Position numbers and translations under genes: made by a program
Shown here: positions 47,035 to 56,844 of the stretch, piece after piece
Numbering within the stretch: the first letter of the stretch is position 1
Layout: the number at the start of each line of letters is the position of its first letter
Assembly (NCBI RefSeq): GCF_019343195.1
Contig: NZ_RPHB01000002.1
Span: 620,001 to 684,000, forward strand
Reading direction: 5' to 3'
Origin: Arthrospiribacter ruber
GTDB lineage: Bacteria; Bacteroidota; Bacteroidia; Cytophagales; Cyclobacteriaceae
DNA: 64,000 bases
Notes under the pieces: generated by a model
The model's database searches: none
Told to the model about the DNA's origin: nothing
What the model saw: only the letters and a program-made list of their open reading frames with translations

Positions 47035-48140
47035 GTATTTTCAGGTTTTAGCCCTTTTTTCAAAGCCAAAACTACCAGAACAAGCCCACCAACAACCAAA
47101 GGTATACTCAGCGTCTGTCCCATATTGAACTGAAGCCCTTCCTCAAATTCCACCTGATTTTCTTTGAGAAATTCCCAGATAAACCGCATTCCAAAAACTG
47201 TAATCAGGAAAAATCCCAAAAACAAACCATCCGGAATTCTGGATTGATAACGGTACCAGGCAGCAAATAATATTAAAAATATAATGAAGTATGATGCAGC
47301 TTCATAAATCTGGGTAGGGTGCCGTGCCACGCCGAATGTATAAATGGTAGCCATGTAATGATCTCCCTTATCCTGTACCTGAAAATTGAGAGGGGTGTCC
47401 GGATTTTCCGCAAGGTATTTTTGCGAACTCCTAAACCTTGTCAGGACATATTTAACATCCGTTTCCAGAGTCCTTTTGAGATCTGCTTCTTCGTAAGCAC
47501 CTTTTTCTATTTTGATGTCAAAATTTACCGGAACAATACCGCTCCCTTTCAATTCTCCTTTTCTTTCTTCTGGTTTGTAAGCATTTACATCTACCACTGG
47601 GATACGCAATGTTTCAAGAATCTCTTCTGCGTCTCTGGCAAACACAAAGCCACTATCACTCTCTGTAGGTTTACCTCCAATTTCGGAATTCATCAGATTG
47701 CCTATACGGATCATGGCACCGACCATCGCAGTAACAATGACTATCCTGTCTACTACCCAAAGGTAACTCTGGGTAGGGATCTTTCTGGCATATAAGTACA
47801 AAGCGATAAGAATGGCTATTGCCGCACCATGACTGGCCAATCCCCCTTCCCAGACTTTCAAGATATCAATGGGGTTGCTGAGGTACTTTTCTGGCTCATA
47901 AAACAAAACATGCCCTAGACGCGCACCTATGATGGTAGACAATACCATATAAATCGTCAATCTGTCAACCAATCTTGGATCCTGACCTTCCTTCTTGTAG
48001 AAGTAAATCATAATCTGTTGAGAAATGATAAAACCTAGGGCAAAGAGTAAACTGTACCATCGCAATCTATCAAAACCCGAAAAAACAGCAGGATTGGGAC
48101 TCCAGACAATATAATTAAGTACACTTTGTATGCTTAGCAT
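47016..48140 (-). CDS. lgt: Prolipoprotein diacylglyceryl transferase
   Basis: A 374-residue inner-membrane enzyme that attaches diacylglycerol to lipobox Cys. [23 protein letters not shown] and [16 protein letters not shown] match the Lgt signature, and [10 protein letters not shown] follows. Between residue 165 and residue 272 is an extra stretch, rich in charged residues, which makes the protein about 80 residues longer than E. coli Lgt (291). It is probably an extracytoplasmic insert. The gene supplies the modification for all the lipoproteins in the window. It follows nadE by 42 bases. Confidence 0.92.
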   Translation of the reverse strand: MLSIQSVLNYIVWSPNPAVFSGFDRLRWYSLLFALGFIISQQIMIYFYKKEGQDPRLVDRLTIYMVLSTIIGARLGHVLFYEPEKYLSNPIDILKVWEGGLASHGAAIAILIALYLYARKIPTQSYLWVVDRIVIVTAMVGAMIRIGNLMNSEIGGKPTESDSGFVFARDAEEILETLRIPVVDVNAYKPEERKGELKGSGIVPVNFDIKIEKGAYEEADLKRTLETDVKYVLTRFRSSQKYLAENPDTPLNFQVQDKGDHYMATIYTFGVARHPTQIYEAASYFIIFLILFAAWYRYQSRIPDGLFLGFFLITVFGMRFIWEFLKENQVEFEEGLQFNMGQTLSIPLVVGGLVLVVLALKKGLKPENTQGTGS

Positions 48141-48182
48141 GATTCAAATTTTAGGATTCTTATGCTGTGAAATTACCTTATT

Positions 48183-50030
48183 TTAATAATTATCCAATTC
48201 TTTTAACTCTTCTTCAAACCCTCCTGAAAGGATTGGGAACCTATACCAGGTTTTGGGGTCTACATTGAATTCATCCAAATGAAAGGAAGGAGCAAGTCTT
48301 TCTCTTTTCCATTGATTTCTGGACCAAAGTCTGAAAAACTTTCTTACATAGTCTTTCAGAACTGAAGATTCCACCTCCAGCTCATCTTTCAGAATCAGGT
48401 AAACGTCCATTGGGGACCTTCTGTCACGAATTGCCAATTTTTCTATTTCTACTATTACTGAATAAGGCATCAAATCCTTTTCATCAGTCTGTTGATTGTC
48501 AGAGGGCCTTAGCTCGGCGGTCGGCTGAAGGTTGTTGACTTTATGCAAGCCTTTGTAGCCCAAAGTTACTTCCGCCCATTTCAGCCACTGAATGACAAAG
48601 TACTTGTCCACTGCGGCGATGGGGGAAATACTCCCGCTCGTATCTCCATCCATAGTAGTATAGCCTACATCTCCTTCGCTTCTGTTGGATGTACTGAGAA
48701 GTAAAGCCTGATTAATATTTGCAAGCATCCAGATAATCGGAGATCTTGCCCTGGCCTGAATATTTTGAAGGGTAATGTCATCAGTTTTCCAGTGAAGCCT
48801 TCTTCCGATGGCCTTTTCAATTTTTTCCGTATAACCCTTCACTTCATCACTGATTTCCCAATGCCTGAAAACCGCCCCGATACTTTCCGCCAATGTTTTG
48901 GCAGATTGAAAGGTAGCAAAAGATGAGTTTTCAGATGCCTGATATGCAGTGGTAAGTAATTTTCCTACGATTTCTTTTTTGGTATTTTCGCTAGTAGGAA
49001 TGTATGTCAGTCCAAGCTTGTTCATAAAAACCGTTAGACCCAGTTCTTCTATTCCACGCCTGACCATTTCGGCTACCAAAACCGCAATAGTCGAGGAATC
49101 TGCACCTCCGCTCAAAGAGAGAACGAAGCCTTTACTCTTACTCTTTCTCAGGTAATCAAAAAGACCTAAAGAAGCTGCTTGGACAAACTCCTCATTCTTA
49201 TCCACTTCGGACTCTAAAGACAGATCAGATTGAATTCCTTTAGGTACCTCAAAATATTTCACTTGGAAATCCTTGAAGGACAAAAGGGTATTCTTGAGCA
49301 GAAGCCTCCCTTTGTCAGCTACCATTATCTCTCCATCGAAAATCATTCTTCCGGATTCATTACCCAAAAGATTGACATAGAAATAAGTCGCATTAAACAG
49401 CTGAGAGCTCTTACAGACCAATTCTTCCCTCAGCTTGGTCTTACCCATGGCAAAATGACTAGCAGAAGGATTAAATATCAACTGGACATTTCTGTCCCTT
49501 AATCTAAAGCCTGGTCTGACGTCTCCTCTCCAAGCATCCTCGCAAATTTCAAAACCGTATTTATAACCGCCCTTTTCAAAAACCAAATCGCCCATAGGTA
49601 CAGAATGACCAAGGAAATCAAAAGAAATTACTTCACCGGCCTGCCAAGGCGTAAACCACCGGAATTCGTAATGCACACCATCAATGGCCATGAATTGTTT
49701 GGCAACAATCCCTTTGAGCTGATGGTCTTCGATGATGGCCATGCAGTTGTAAACCTTTTCCTGTATTCTGATCGGAAGACCAACTGCCACGGTGATACCT
49801 CCACAAAAAGGCAGCAGTTTTTCCAGCTGCTTTACAGCTTTCTGAGGAAACCAATAACTCAAAAAGAGGTCTTCACTTCCGTATCCTGTAATGGCCAGTT
49901 CGGGAAAACATATCAGGTCTGTGTTGTCTGCTTTTGCCTCCTTGATGGCGGATTTGATATGTTCCAGGTTACCCTTCCAGTCCAGAGGAGTTTGATTGAG
50001 GGTAGCACAGGCTATTTTAATACTTGACAT
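48183..50030 (-). CDS. nadE: Glutamine-dependent NAD+ synthetase
   Basis: A 615-residue two-domain enzyme. The N-terminal nitrilase-type glutaminase has FPELAITGYGSEDLF (catalytic Glu), a Lys and the Cys of YGFEICEDAWRG. The C-terminal adenylating/ATP-pyrophosphatase domain begins near residue 300 with LSLSGGADSSTIAVL. It converts nicotinic acid adenine dinucleotide, ATP and glutamine to NAD+. Length is typical of the eukaryote-like long form. It lies 45 bases after the rnc gene. Confidence 0.95.
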   Translation of the reverse strand: MSSIKIACATLNQTPLDWKGNLEHIKSAIKEAKADNTDLICFPELAITGYGSEDLFLSYWFPQKAVKQLEKLLPFCGGITVAVGLPIRIQEKVYNCMAIIEDHQLKGIVAKQFMAIDGVHYEFRWFTPWQAGEVISFDFLGHSVPMGDLVFEKGGYKYGFEICEDAWRGDVRPGFRLRDRNVQLIFNPSASHFAMGKTKLREELVCKSSQLFNATYFYVNLLGNESGRMIFDGEIMVADKGRLLLKNTLLSFKDFQVKYFEVPKGIQSDLSLESEVDKNEEFVQAASLGLFDYLRKSKSKGFVLSLSGGADSSTIAVLVAEMVRRGIEELGLTVFMNKLGLTYIPTSENTKKEIVGKLLTTAYQASENSSFATFQSAKTLAESIGAVFRHWEISDEVKGYTEKIEKAIGRRLHWKTDDITLQNIQARARSPIIWMLANINQALLLSTSNRSEGDVGYTTMDGDTSGSISPIAAVDKYFVIQWLKWAEVTLGYKGLHKVNNLQPTAELRPSDNQQTDEKDLMPYSVIVEIEKLAIRDRRSPMDVYLILKDELEVESSVLKDYVRKFFRLWSRNQWKRERLAPSFHLDEFNVDPKTWYRFPILSGGFEEELKELDNY

Positions 50031-50075
50031 AAAATCTTCGGAAAACCAAAAAACACCAAATCCAAAGATAGTGTT

Positions 50076-50825
50076 CTAGCTGGCGATATTAAGTTTTTCA
50101 CAGGCATTTTTAGCAGCTTCCTGTTCAGCTTTTTTCTTTGTGGCACCTTTTCCTTCAGCAATGGCGTCTCCATTAATACAAAGCTCGACCACAAACTCTT
50201 TGAACCTTTGATTCCCTCTTACTGTAACCATTTTAAAATCCACTTCTTTACTTTCCTTCTGTGACCACTCAATGATCTTACTTTTAAAGTTGGTAGTGGT
50301 ACTGATGATATCATCCACATCAAAATGTATGATGATTCTCTTTAGAATGAATTTTTTACAAAAATAATAACCTCGGTCCAAATAGACGGCACCTACAAGT
50401 GCCTCCAAGGTATCTCCAAAAATCGACTTATGGGCACTGAGATTTTTTCCTTTGTATTCCTTTTCAATAATTTTAGAAAGGCCAATCTTGATGGCAATCT
50501 GATTGAGGGCTTCTCTATTGACCATTCTGGATCTTGTCTCCGTCAGAAAACCTTCATCTCTGAAAGGGAATTTCAAAAATAAAAATTCAGCTACTACAGT
50601 TCCGAGGACAGCATCTCCAAGGTATTCAAGCCTTTCGTTTGAAATTTTAAGTCCATTGATACTTTCATCTGAAACCGAAGCGTGCTTTAATGCAAGTTTA
50701 TACAGGTTCAAATTAAAAGGCTTGCTGCCCACCATATGTTTGATGGAGGCAGCAAGCCATTTGTCATGTTTGGAATAAAATATCGCTTGTAATCGGAGTA
50801 ATCTGGATAGTCTCAATTTACTCAC
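50076..50825 (-). CDS. rnc: Ribonuclease III
   Basis: A 249-residue double-strand-specific endoribonuclease that processes rRNA precursors. The RNase III signature ERLEYLGDAVLGTVVAEFLF is at about residues 65-84. A second metal site lies in DTLEALVGAVYLD near residue 135, and a C-terminal double-stranded-RNA-binding domain ends with AKNACEKLN. It overlaps the fabF gene by 8 bases, an arrangement common in bacteria (acpP-fabF-rnc). Confidence 0.96.
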   Translation of the reverse strand: MSKLRLSRLLRLQAIFYSKHDKWLAASIKHMVGSKPFNLNLYKLALKHASVSDESINGLKISNERLEYLGDAVLGTVVAEFLFLKFPFRDEGFLTETRSRMVNREALNQIAIKIGLSKIIEKEYKGKNLSAHKSIFGDTLEALVGAVYLDRGYYFCKKFILKRIIIHFDVDDIISTTTNFKSKIIEWSQKESKEVDFKMVTVRGNQRFKEFVVELCINGDAIAEGKGATKKKAEQEAAKNACEKLNIAS

Positions 50826-52071
50826 TTATTTTTTTGAAAATGATGGAGGCATTGTGTCCACCAAATCCAAATGTATTGCTTAGTGCAGCCCTGACTTCCC
50901 TATTTTGCGCTTTGTTGAATGTCAGGTTCAGTTTAGGGTCAAATTCCTCATCATCGGTAAAGTGATTGATGGTAGGAGGTACAAGACTGTGTTGAATTGC
51001 CAGAATAGAAGCTATAGCTTCTACTGCACCGGCTGCACCCAACAAATGACCTGTCATTGATTTGGTACTGCTGATGTTGAGATTATATGCGTGCTCTCCG
51101 AATACTTTTTGGATGGCTTTGATTTCACTGACGTCGCCCAAAGGAGTAGAAGTACCATGCACGTTGACATAATCTATATCTTCGGCCTTAAGGCCTGCAT
51201 CTTCCAGGGCAGCGTTCATCACATTGCTTGCACCTGCACCTTCCGGATGAGGGGCAGTCATGTGATATGCATCAGCGGTCATTCCTCCACCTACCATTTC
51301 GGCGTAGATTTTGGCACCACGGGCTTTTGCATGCTCATAGTCTTCCAAAATCAAACAACCAGCCCCTTCACCTAAGACAAAACCATCTCTGTCTTTGTCA
51401 AAAGGCCTTGAAGCTGTAGTAGGGGAATCATTTCTTTGCGAAAGGGCTTTTAGGGCATTGAAACCTCCAACTCCTGCTTCTGTGATGGTGGCTTCAGTAC
51501 CACCGGTCACAAAGACATCCGCCTTGCCCAATCTGATGTAATTAAATGCATCAATGATGGCATGTGTGGCGGAAGCACAGGCTGAAACGGTCACAAAATT
51601 AGGACCCATAAAGCCGTATTTTATTGAAATAAAACCTGCACAAATATCGGCGATCATTTTAGGGATGAAGAAAGGATTGAACCTCGGGGTTCCATCTCCT
51701 TTTACGAAATCAGTCACCTCGTCCTGAAAAGAACGAAGTCCTCCGATTCCCGATCCCATGATTACACCAGCACGGTGAAGGTTGGTTTTTTCTAGATCAA
51801 GTCCTGAATCAACGATTGCCTGATCTGCGGCAATCATACCCATCTGGGTAAAAAGATCCATTTTTCTCGCCTCTTTTCTATCAATGAACTGGTCAATTTC
51901 AAGTCCTTTGACTTCACAGGCGAATTGTGTTTTGAAAAGAGAGGCATCGAATCTAGTAATAGGCGCAGCACCGCTCACACCATTTGACAGACCGTTCCAA
52001 TATTCATCGACGGTATTGCCAATTGGTGTAAGGGCACCTAAACCTGTTACTACAACTCTTCTTAAATTCAT
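50818..52071 (-). CDS. fabF: Beta-ketoacyl-ACP synthase II
   Basis: A 417-residue condensing enzyme of fatty-acid elongation. The active-site Cys is in TVSACASATHAI near residue 165. The catalytic His are in HGTSTPLGD near 304 and GHLLGAAGA near 341. VTGLGALTPIGN begins the protein. It accepts acyl groups from the ACP gene 21 bases upstream, and rnc overlaps its stop by 8 bases. Length and order are standard for FabF. Confidence 0.97.
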   Translation of the reverse strand: MNLRRVVVTGLGALTPIGNTVDEYWNGLSNGVSGAAPITRFDASLFKTQFACEVKGLEIDQFIDRKEARKMDLFTQMGMIAADQAIVDSGLDLEKTNLHRAGVIMGSGIGGLRSFQDEVTDFVKGDGTPRFNPFFIPKMIADICAGFISIKYGFMGPNFVTVSACASATHAIIDAFNYIRLGKADVFVTGGTEATITEAGVGGFNALKALSQRNDSPTTASRPFDKDRDGFVLGEGAGCLILEDYEHAKARGAKIYAEMVGGGMTADAYHMTAPHPEGAGASNVMNAALEDAGLKAEDIDYVNVHGTSTPLGDVSEIKAIQKVFGEHAYNLNISSTKSMTGHLLGAAGAVEAIASILAIQHSLVPPTINHFTDDEEFDPKLNLTFNKAQNREVRAALSNTFGFGGHNASIIFKKISE

Positions 52072-52092
52072 AAATGAATTGTAAGTGATTTA

Positions 52093-52329
52093 TTATTTAA
52101 CGTTTGCTTCCAGATAGCTGATAGCTTGGCCAACAGTGCCGATTTGCTCAGCTTGATCGTCCGGAATGGAAATGTTGAATTCTTTTTCGAATTCCATGAT
52201 GAGCTCTACAGTATCTAGAGAGTCAGCACCTAGGTCGTTGGTGAAGCTTGCCTCAGGAGTTACTTCAGATTCTTCAACGCCCAACTTATCTACGATAATG
52301 GCTTTTACTTTTTGTGCTATTTCAGACAT
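52093..52329 (-). CDS. acpP: Acyl carrier protein
   Basis: A 78-residue four-helix carrier. The phosphopantetheine attachment serine is in [14 protein letters not shown] (DSL motif). It is highly acidic, as expected. A possible promoter with TTTTGG and TATATTTC-like boxes sits in 52364-52392 upstream on the minus strand. It is first in the acpP-fabF-rnc unit. Confidence 0.97.
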   Translation of the reverse strand: MSEIAQKVKAIIVDKLGVEESEVTPEASFTNDLGADSLDTVELIMEFEKEFNISIPDDQAEQIGTVGQAISYLEANVK

Positions 52330-52451
52330 TTTTTGAACAGTTTAATTTAAAACACTTCGCAAAGAAATATATTTATAACCTTATTGCCAAAAAAATAGGG
52401 GAAGTAAATTCAAGTTGGCCCTAGCATCCGCAAAAGTTAAGGGAATATTTC

Positions 52452-52459
52452 TACCTTTG
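52452..52459 (+). promoter_or_regulatory. Candidate -7 box for the IPExxxVDY gene
   Basis: TACCTTTG is an exact TAnnTTTG match, 22 bases upstream of the ATG at 52482. The acpP gene diverges 122 bases upstream, so this interval could serve both directions. Confidence 0.4.
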
Positions 52460-52481
52460 TTTTTTACCAATTCTTCCTTCA

Positions 52482-52910
52482 ATGAAGAAAATTAAACTTG
52501 TAGTCGAACACCAATTTGATTTTGAACTTTTGGGTATAGTGGCACCGCTCAAAGACTATAAGATGGCTTGGGTGATCAATCATGTTTTGGACCTAAAACT
52601 GATAAAAGCCCAGGATCTGGTGCTGGAGTTTATAGAAGATCCCAAGATTGAAATATCCAAATACATGGAAAAAATGGATCATGGCTTCGTCCAGTTGCTC
52701 AAGAACAAATCCATCTCCAAAAGAACAAATGCTGCTTACCTGATACCCGAACTCAAAATCATGGATTACTTTCTTCTGCTACAGGATCAGACCTTCGAAT
52801 TGGATATTAATGTGTATATTGAGCGCTTAAGTGAAAGCCCACATATTCAAAATGTAGTTAAATTGGATGTTTCCAAAATCAAATCAAAAGAAAATCTACT
52901 TACCTATTAA
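52482..52910 (+). CDS. IPExxxVDY family protein
   Basis: A 142-residue cytoplasmic protein named for a motif, seen here as IPELKIMDYF near residue 88 (Val replaced by Met). Length and position next to fatty-acid genes and pyruvate kinase are typical in Bacteroidota. The function of the family is unknown. pyk starts 13 bases after its stop, suggesting cotranscription. Confidence 0.85.
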   Translation: MKKIKLVVEHQFDFELLGIVAPLKDYKMAWVINHVLDLKLIKAQDLVLEFIEDPKIEISKYMEKMDHGFVQLLKNKSISKRTNAAYLIPELKIMDYFLLLQDQTFELDINVYIERLSESPHIQNVVKLDVSKIKSKENLLTY

Positions 52911-52923
52911 TTCTTAAATTAAC

Positions 52924-54354
52924 ATGAGTATTGCACTTTACAACAAAACAAAAATCTTAGCAACTATAGGCCCAGCTTCCAATAACCCTGATACTTTGGC
53001 CAGTCTGGCAAGCGCCGGAGCAAATGTCTTCCGCTTGAATTTTTCGCATGGAGATCATAAAATACATGCCTCAGTCGTCAAAATGATCAGAAAGCTCAAC
53101 AAGGAAAAAAGCCTCAACCTGGGCATACTTCAAGACCTTCAAGGACCAAAGATTCGTGTCGGTGAAATGGAAAACGGGGGCGTAGCGATCAAAGCCGGCC
53201 AAAAAATAACCATTACCAACGACCCTGTTGTGGGAAATGCTGAGCTGGTAAGCACCGTGTACCAAAACCTGCCCAATGATGTAAAAGCCGGGGACAGAAT
53301 CCTGATCGACGATGGCAACATAGAGTTGGCAGTAAATAATACAGATGGCAAAAATGTAAGGTGCGTGGTTATCCATGGAGGTTTGCTAAAATCAAGAAAA
53401 GGCATCAACCTTCCAAACACCAAAGTGTCTGCACCTTCTCTTACAGAAAAGGACATTGCTGATCTTGAATTCGGACTGAAGCAAGATGTGGACTGGATTG
53501 CTCTTTCCTTTGTAAGGTCAGCTGATGATATCAAAGACTTAAGAGAAAGAATCAAAGCAGCAGGGAAAGACTGCAAGATTGTAGCTAAAATCGAAAAACC
53601 GGAAGCACTCAAAAACATTGATGCTATCATAGAAGCTACAGATGCCATTATGGTTGCCAGGGGTGACCTAGGTGTAGAAGTCCCTATGGAAACAGTTCCA
53701 CTTTGGCAGAAGCAGATGGTACAAAAATGTAAGCTTGCCTGCAAGCCTGTGATCATTGCCACCCAAATGTTGGAAAGTATGACCACACACCCTCGGCCAA
53801 CTAGAGCTGAAACTAATGATGTCGCTACCGCTGTCTTGGACGGTGCAGATGCAGTAATGCTATCTGCTGAAACTGCATCGGGTGAATTCCCCGTCAACGC
53901 AGTAAAAGCCATGAGCAGCATCATTAATTATATAGAGAACAACCATGATGTATTCCATCATTTATACAAAATCCCAGAAGATGATGCTAATTTCTATTCC
54001 AAAAACCTGACTTTAATGGCGGCACGTCTCTCAAGAAATGTAAAAGCAAAAGCCCTTGTAGGGATCACCTCCTCAGGAATGACGGCTTTGAGACTGGCAT
54101 CTTTCCGACCTTTAGCCAATCTACTGGTCTTCACCCGAAACAAGAAACTGATGACACAGCTGAGCTTGGTATGGGGTGTGAAATCTTACCATTATGAAAG
54201 CAACGTTTCTACCGATGCCACCTTCATGGATATCCAAAATCAGCTAAAGAAGGACGGCTATGTAAAAAATGGCGACATCATCATCAATACTGCCAGTATG
54301 CCATTGAAGGCAAAAGGAAGAACGAACATGTTGAAAATCCACGAAGTGGAATAA
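52924..54354 (+). CDS. pyk: Pyruvate kinase
   Basis: A 476-residue glycolytic enzyme that converts phosphoenolpyruvate and ADP to pyruvate and ATP. KILATIGPASNN begins the barrel. The active-site region KIEKPEALKNID contains the catalytic Lys, and GDLGVEVP follows. ATQMLESM and RAETNDVATAVLDG are the usual loops. The C-terminal effector domain has the standard size. An intrinsic terminator follows. Confidence 0.96.
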   Translation: MSIALYNKTKILATIGPASNNPDTLASLASAGANVFRLNFSHGDHKIHASVVKMIRKLNKEKSLNLGILQDLQGPKIRVGEMENGGVAIKAGQKITITNDPVVGNAELVSTVYQNLPNDVKAGDRILIDDGNIELAVNNTDGKNVRCVVIHGGLLKSRKGINLPNTKVSAPSLTEKDIADLEFGLKQDVDWIALSFVRSADDIKDLRERIKAAGKDCKIVAKIEKPEALKNIDAIIEATDAIMVARGDLGVEVPMETVPLWQKQMVQKCKLACKPVIIATQMLESMTTHPRPTRAETNDVATAVLDGADAVMLSAETASGEFPVNAVKAMSSIINYIENNHDVFHHLYKIPEDDANFYSKNLTLMAARLSRNVKAKALVGITSSGMTALRLASFRPLANLLVFTRNKKLMTQLSLVWGVKSYHYESNVSTDATFMDIQNQLKKDGYVKNGDIIINTASMPLKAKGRTNMLKIHEVE

Positions 54355-54373
54355 TCCGAAATGAATATTGATC

Positions 54374-54407
54374 AAAAAAGCTGTCAATTTAATTGGCAGC
54401 TTTTTTT
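54374..54407 (+). terminator. Terminator after pyk
   Basis: AAAAAAGCTGTCAATT pairs with AATTGGCAGCTTTTTT (one G-U wobble) around a one- or two-base loop, with a T-rich 3' side, 19 bases after the pyk stop. Confidence 0.75.
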
Positions 54408-54514
54408 GTTTCCTGCCAAATTCCAGAGACTAATCCAACCATTATAATTGATTGTTTTCACAGGATTTATTAGTCAAAATTTTGTTTGCTCAAAGGATTT
54501 CCCTAACTTTTAGC

Positions 54515-54757
54515 ATGGCTTCTGGAAATAAACACCATATTAGAACGGAAAAATCCATGGACGCAAGGTCCATGAATGATAGTGTGCAATCCAGAAAGAA
54601 CTTGCAATTCCATAATTTTTCCGTCATGAATGAGCATGTCCCGGAGATGTTTGCAGAGGACTTAGAGCAGCAGGAAGAAAGCGGTAGCAACAATTACTTG
54701 GTTTTGGCTTTTTTTGCGCTGTTAGTCATCCTTTCCGCTTCGCTATTTTTCTTATAA
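54515..54757 (+). CDS. Small tail-anchored membrane protein of unknown function
   Basis: An 80-residue protein with a charged N-terminal half (HHIRTEKSMDARSMND) and one C-terminal membrane segment (YLVLAFFALLVILSASLFFL), so it is predicted to be tail-anchored. I choose ATG at 54515; a TTG 63 bases upstream would add 21 residues without family support. I do not recognise it. It sits between pyk and the YdcF-like gene, with a 62-base gap to the latter. Confidence 0.6.
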   Translation: MASGNKHHIRTEKSMDARSMNDSVQSRKNLQFHNFSVMNEHVPEMFAEDLEQQEESGSNNYLVLAFFALLVILSASLFFL

Positions 54758-54819
54758 TTTGCACTGAAATTTGTTAACGTTTTTTTTTGTGAGGCTTATA
54801 TTGCGAGAAATTTACTCAC

Positions 54820-55590
54820 ATGTTCTTTTACCTTTCCCAATTTTTGAGTTTCCTGGCCATGCCCCTCACCATTATCGTGGCTTTGTTGGCAATAGGTCTC
54901 ATATTTTATAAAAAATCATTTTCCAGAAGACTCCTTTTGATGGGTTTTGCTCTTTTATTGTTTTTCACCAATCCATTTATTTCCAACCTGAGTATGCTGG
55001 CTTGGGAGCCGGATTTCAAGCCTTTTGATACGCTCCCTGAATACGAGCTGGGAATCGTACTAACAGGAGTCACCAACTTAAGCAAAACAGCTTATGACAG
55101 AACTTTCTTTGACAAAGGGGCCGACAGGGTCACTCACGCCATACAGCTTTACAAGCTAGGAAAAATCAAAAAAATACTCATCACTGGTGGACAAGGATTA
55201 AATCCTGTCAATACGAATACAGAAGCTGAATGGCTGAGAGATGTGATGCTTTTGGCAGAAATCCCTGCAGAAGATATTTTAATAGAAAATCAAGCCAAAA
55301 ACACCTACCAAAATGCGGTACTGGCAAAGGAAACTTTAGAAATTGTTGGATACAGACCGGATCAAGAGCATTTGTTGATCACTTCTGCATTTCACATGAG
55401 AAGGGCCAAAGGTTGTTTTAATAAAGTGGGGCTTAGGACTGTGACTTTTCCGGTAGATTATTACACCCACGATATCAAGATTGATATCCCAAATCTACTT
55501 TACCCTGATCCAAAAAGCATGGCTACATGGCACACGCTCTTTAAAGAATGGATCGGAATTACTGTGTATAAAATTGCAGGCTACATTTAA
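54820..55590 (+). CDS. YdcF/ElyC/SanA family (DUF218) protein
   Basis: A 256-residue inner-membrane protein with two N-terminal membrane helices (about 10-30 and 38-55) and an extracytoplasmic DUF218 domain. YELGIVLTGVT, ILITGGQG and LLITSAFHMRRAKGCF are the family motifs. Relatives such as ElyC and SanA affect envelope integrity, but the chemistry is not established. Its stop overlaps the convergent DUF4221 gene by 4 bases. Confidence 0.88.
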   Translation: MFFYLSQFLSFLAMPLTIIVALLAIGLIFYKKSFSRRLLLMGFALLLFFTNPFISNLSMLAWEPDFKPFDTLPEYELGIVLTGVTNLSKTAYDRTFFDKGADRVTHAIQLYKLGKIKKILITGGQGLNPVNTNTEAEWLRDVMLLAEIPAEDILIENQAKNTYQNAVLAKETLEIVGYRPDQEHLLITSAFHMRRAKGCFNKVGLRTVTFPVDYYTHDIKIDIPNLLYPDPKSMATWHTLFKEWIGITVYKIAGYI

Positions 55591-56729
55591 TCTAGCTCTA
55601 CTCTTTCAATCAATCTAAAGGTCAGAAACTCCTCATCCAGCTCAGGATTATTTCCATGTGCAGTACTGTACCACACCCCCTTGCTGTTTTCGATCATATA
55701 ATTTGGATTGGATTGGTTTTCAGGAAGCAAGATCTCTCCTATCAATTCTAAATCAGAATTCAAAATCACCAAACCCCATTTGGACTGAATAAACTGCCTC
55801 ATATCTGTCTGGCTTTCATCCGGAACTTCTTCAAATTTGGCTATTCTGATATATATTTGATTTTCAGGGAAATATTGGATCCCTTCATAAATATCCGAAT
55901 AACTCACAATCCTCATGATCTCTTTCATATCCTCAAACATAGACTTGTTTGAGATGGGAGGGTGATTTTTAAAAGCTGAAAGCAGGGCTAGATATTTACT
56001 TGTTTCACCCTGATCATGTACATAGATATTTTTAAAATTATGATTGATCAGCACTTCTTGGCCTTTGCCTTTGAAAATCGTAGGAAGGATAAGTTTATTG
56101 AGATTGGTACCCAGAAACTCACTGTCATAATTACTCAGTTTAATGATTTCATTGCTTTCCAAATCAAAAGAAACAAGGTTTGGCATTTCCGAAATTTCTG
56201 AAGGAGAATGCACTGTCCAATCAAACGACAAAGGCATCACTGGCAGATATATCTTATCCCCAACTTTGACAAAAGAAAATGTCATCAAGGATAGCCCCTC
56301 TTCCATCAAGTCCTCTGAGCTTAATTCCCAAGTCTTTACAATCTTCAAGTCCCTATTTAATTGGTAAAGAATGTCAGCGGGAGACATAATCCAAAAAATC
56401 CCATCTTCATCAACCCAAAGATCTGCTATCCCACCTTTGATTCCTTCTGGCCCCTCTGTCTGAACTTCACGTACCAATGACAATTGCAAAGTATTTCTAT
56501 CATATTCAGCCAGCGAATTTCTACTTGGATCAAATAGGTATACATTACTGGAATTTGAAAGCATCCTATGACCAAAATGCCCCCATCCCTCTGGAAGTTT
56601 CAGGTCAAAAGTTTCTTCAGAAATCTGGAATTTATTAAGATTACTTTTATCAGCATTATTTTCAGAACCAGCACAAGCATTCAATACCGTGAGTAAAATC
56701 AAAAGGGGGAAGAAATATTTACAAGACAT
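55587..56729 (-). CDS. DUF4221-like lipoprotein
   Basis: A 380-residue predicted lipoprotein; the signal ends TVLNAC with Cys at residue 19. The mature part has repeating beta strands resembling a propeller and matches DUF4221, a family expanded in Cyclobacteriaceae. I cannot assign a function. It overlaps the convergent YdcF-like gene by 4 bases. No motif for catalysis is evident. Confidence 0.7.
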   Translation of the reverse strand: MSCKYFFPLLILLTVLNACAGSENNADKSNLNKFQISEETFDLKLPEGWGHFGHRMLSNSSNVYLFDPSRNSLAEYDRNTLQLSLVREVQTEGPEGIKGGIADLWVDEDGIFWIMSPADILYQLNRDLKIVKTWELSSEDLMEEGLSLMTFSFVKVGDKIYLPVMPLSFDWTVHSPSEISEMPNLVSFDLESNEIIKLSNYDSEFLGTNLNKLILPTIFKGKGQEVLINHNFKNIYVHDQGETSKYLALLSAFKNHPPISNKSMFEDMKEIMRIVSYSDIYEGIQYFPENQIYIRIAKFEEVPDESQTDMRQFIQSKWGLVILNSDLELIGEILLPENQSNPNYMIENSKGVWYSTAHGNNPELDEEFLTFRLIERVELD

Positions 56730-56844
56730 ATTTTAAAATTTAGTCAGACCATACAAGTCTACTAAATTTTTAACAATAAACTAAATTTTCTTACTTAAGA
56801 TGGATTTTTTGGCTTACACTCGATTCGAAAAGCTTTCTTCCTTT

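Noticed and set aside
53139-53924. 261-codon minus-strand frame antisense to pyk
   Set aside because: It lies wholly inside pyruvate kinase, whose motifs are conserved. The reverse frame gives Ser-rich sequence with no family resemblance.
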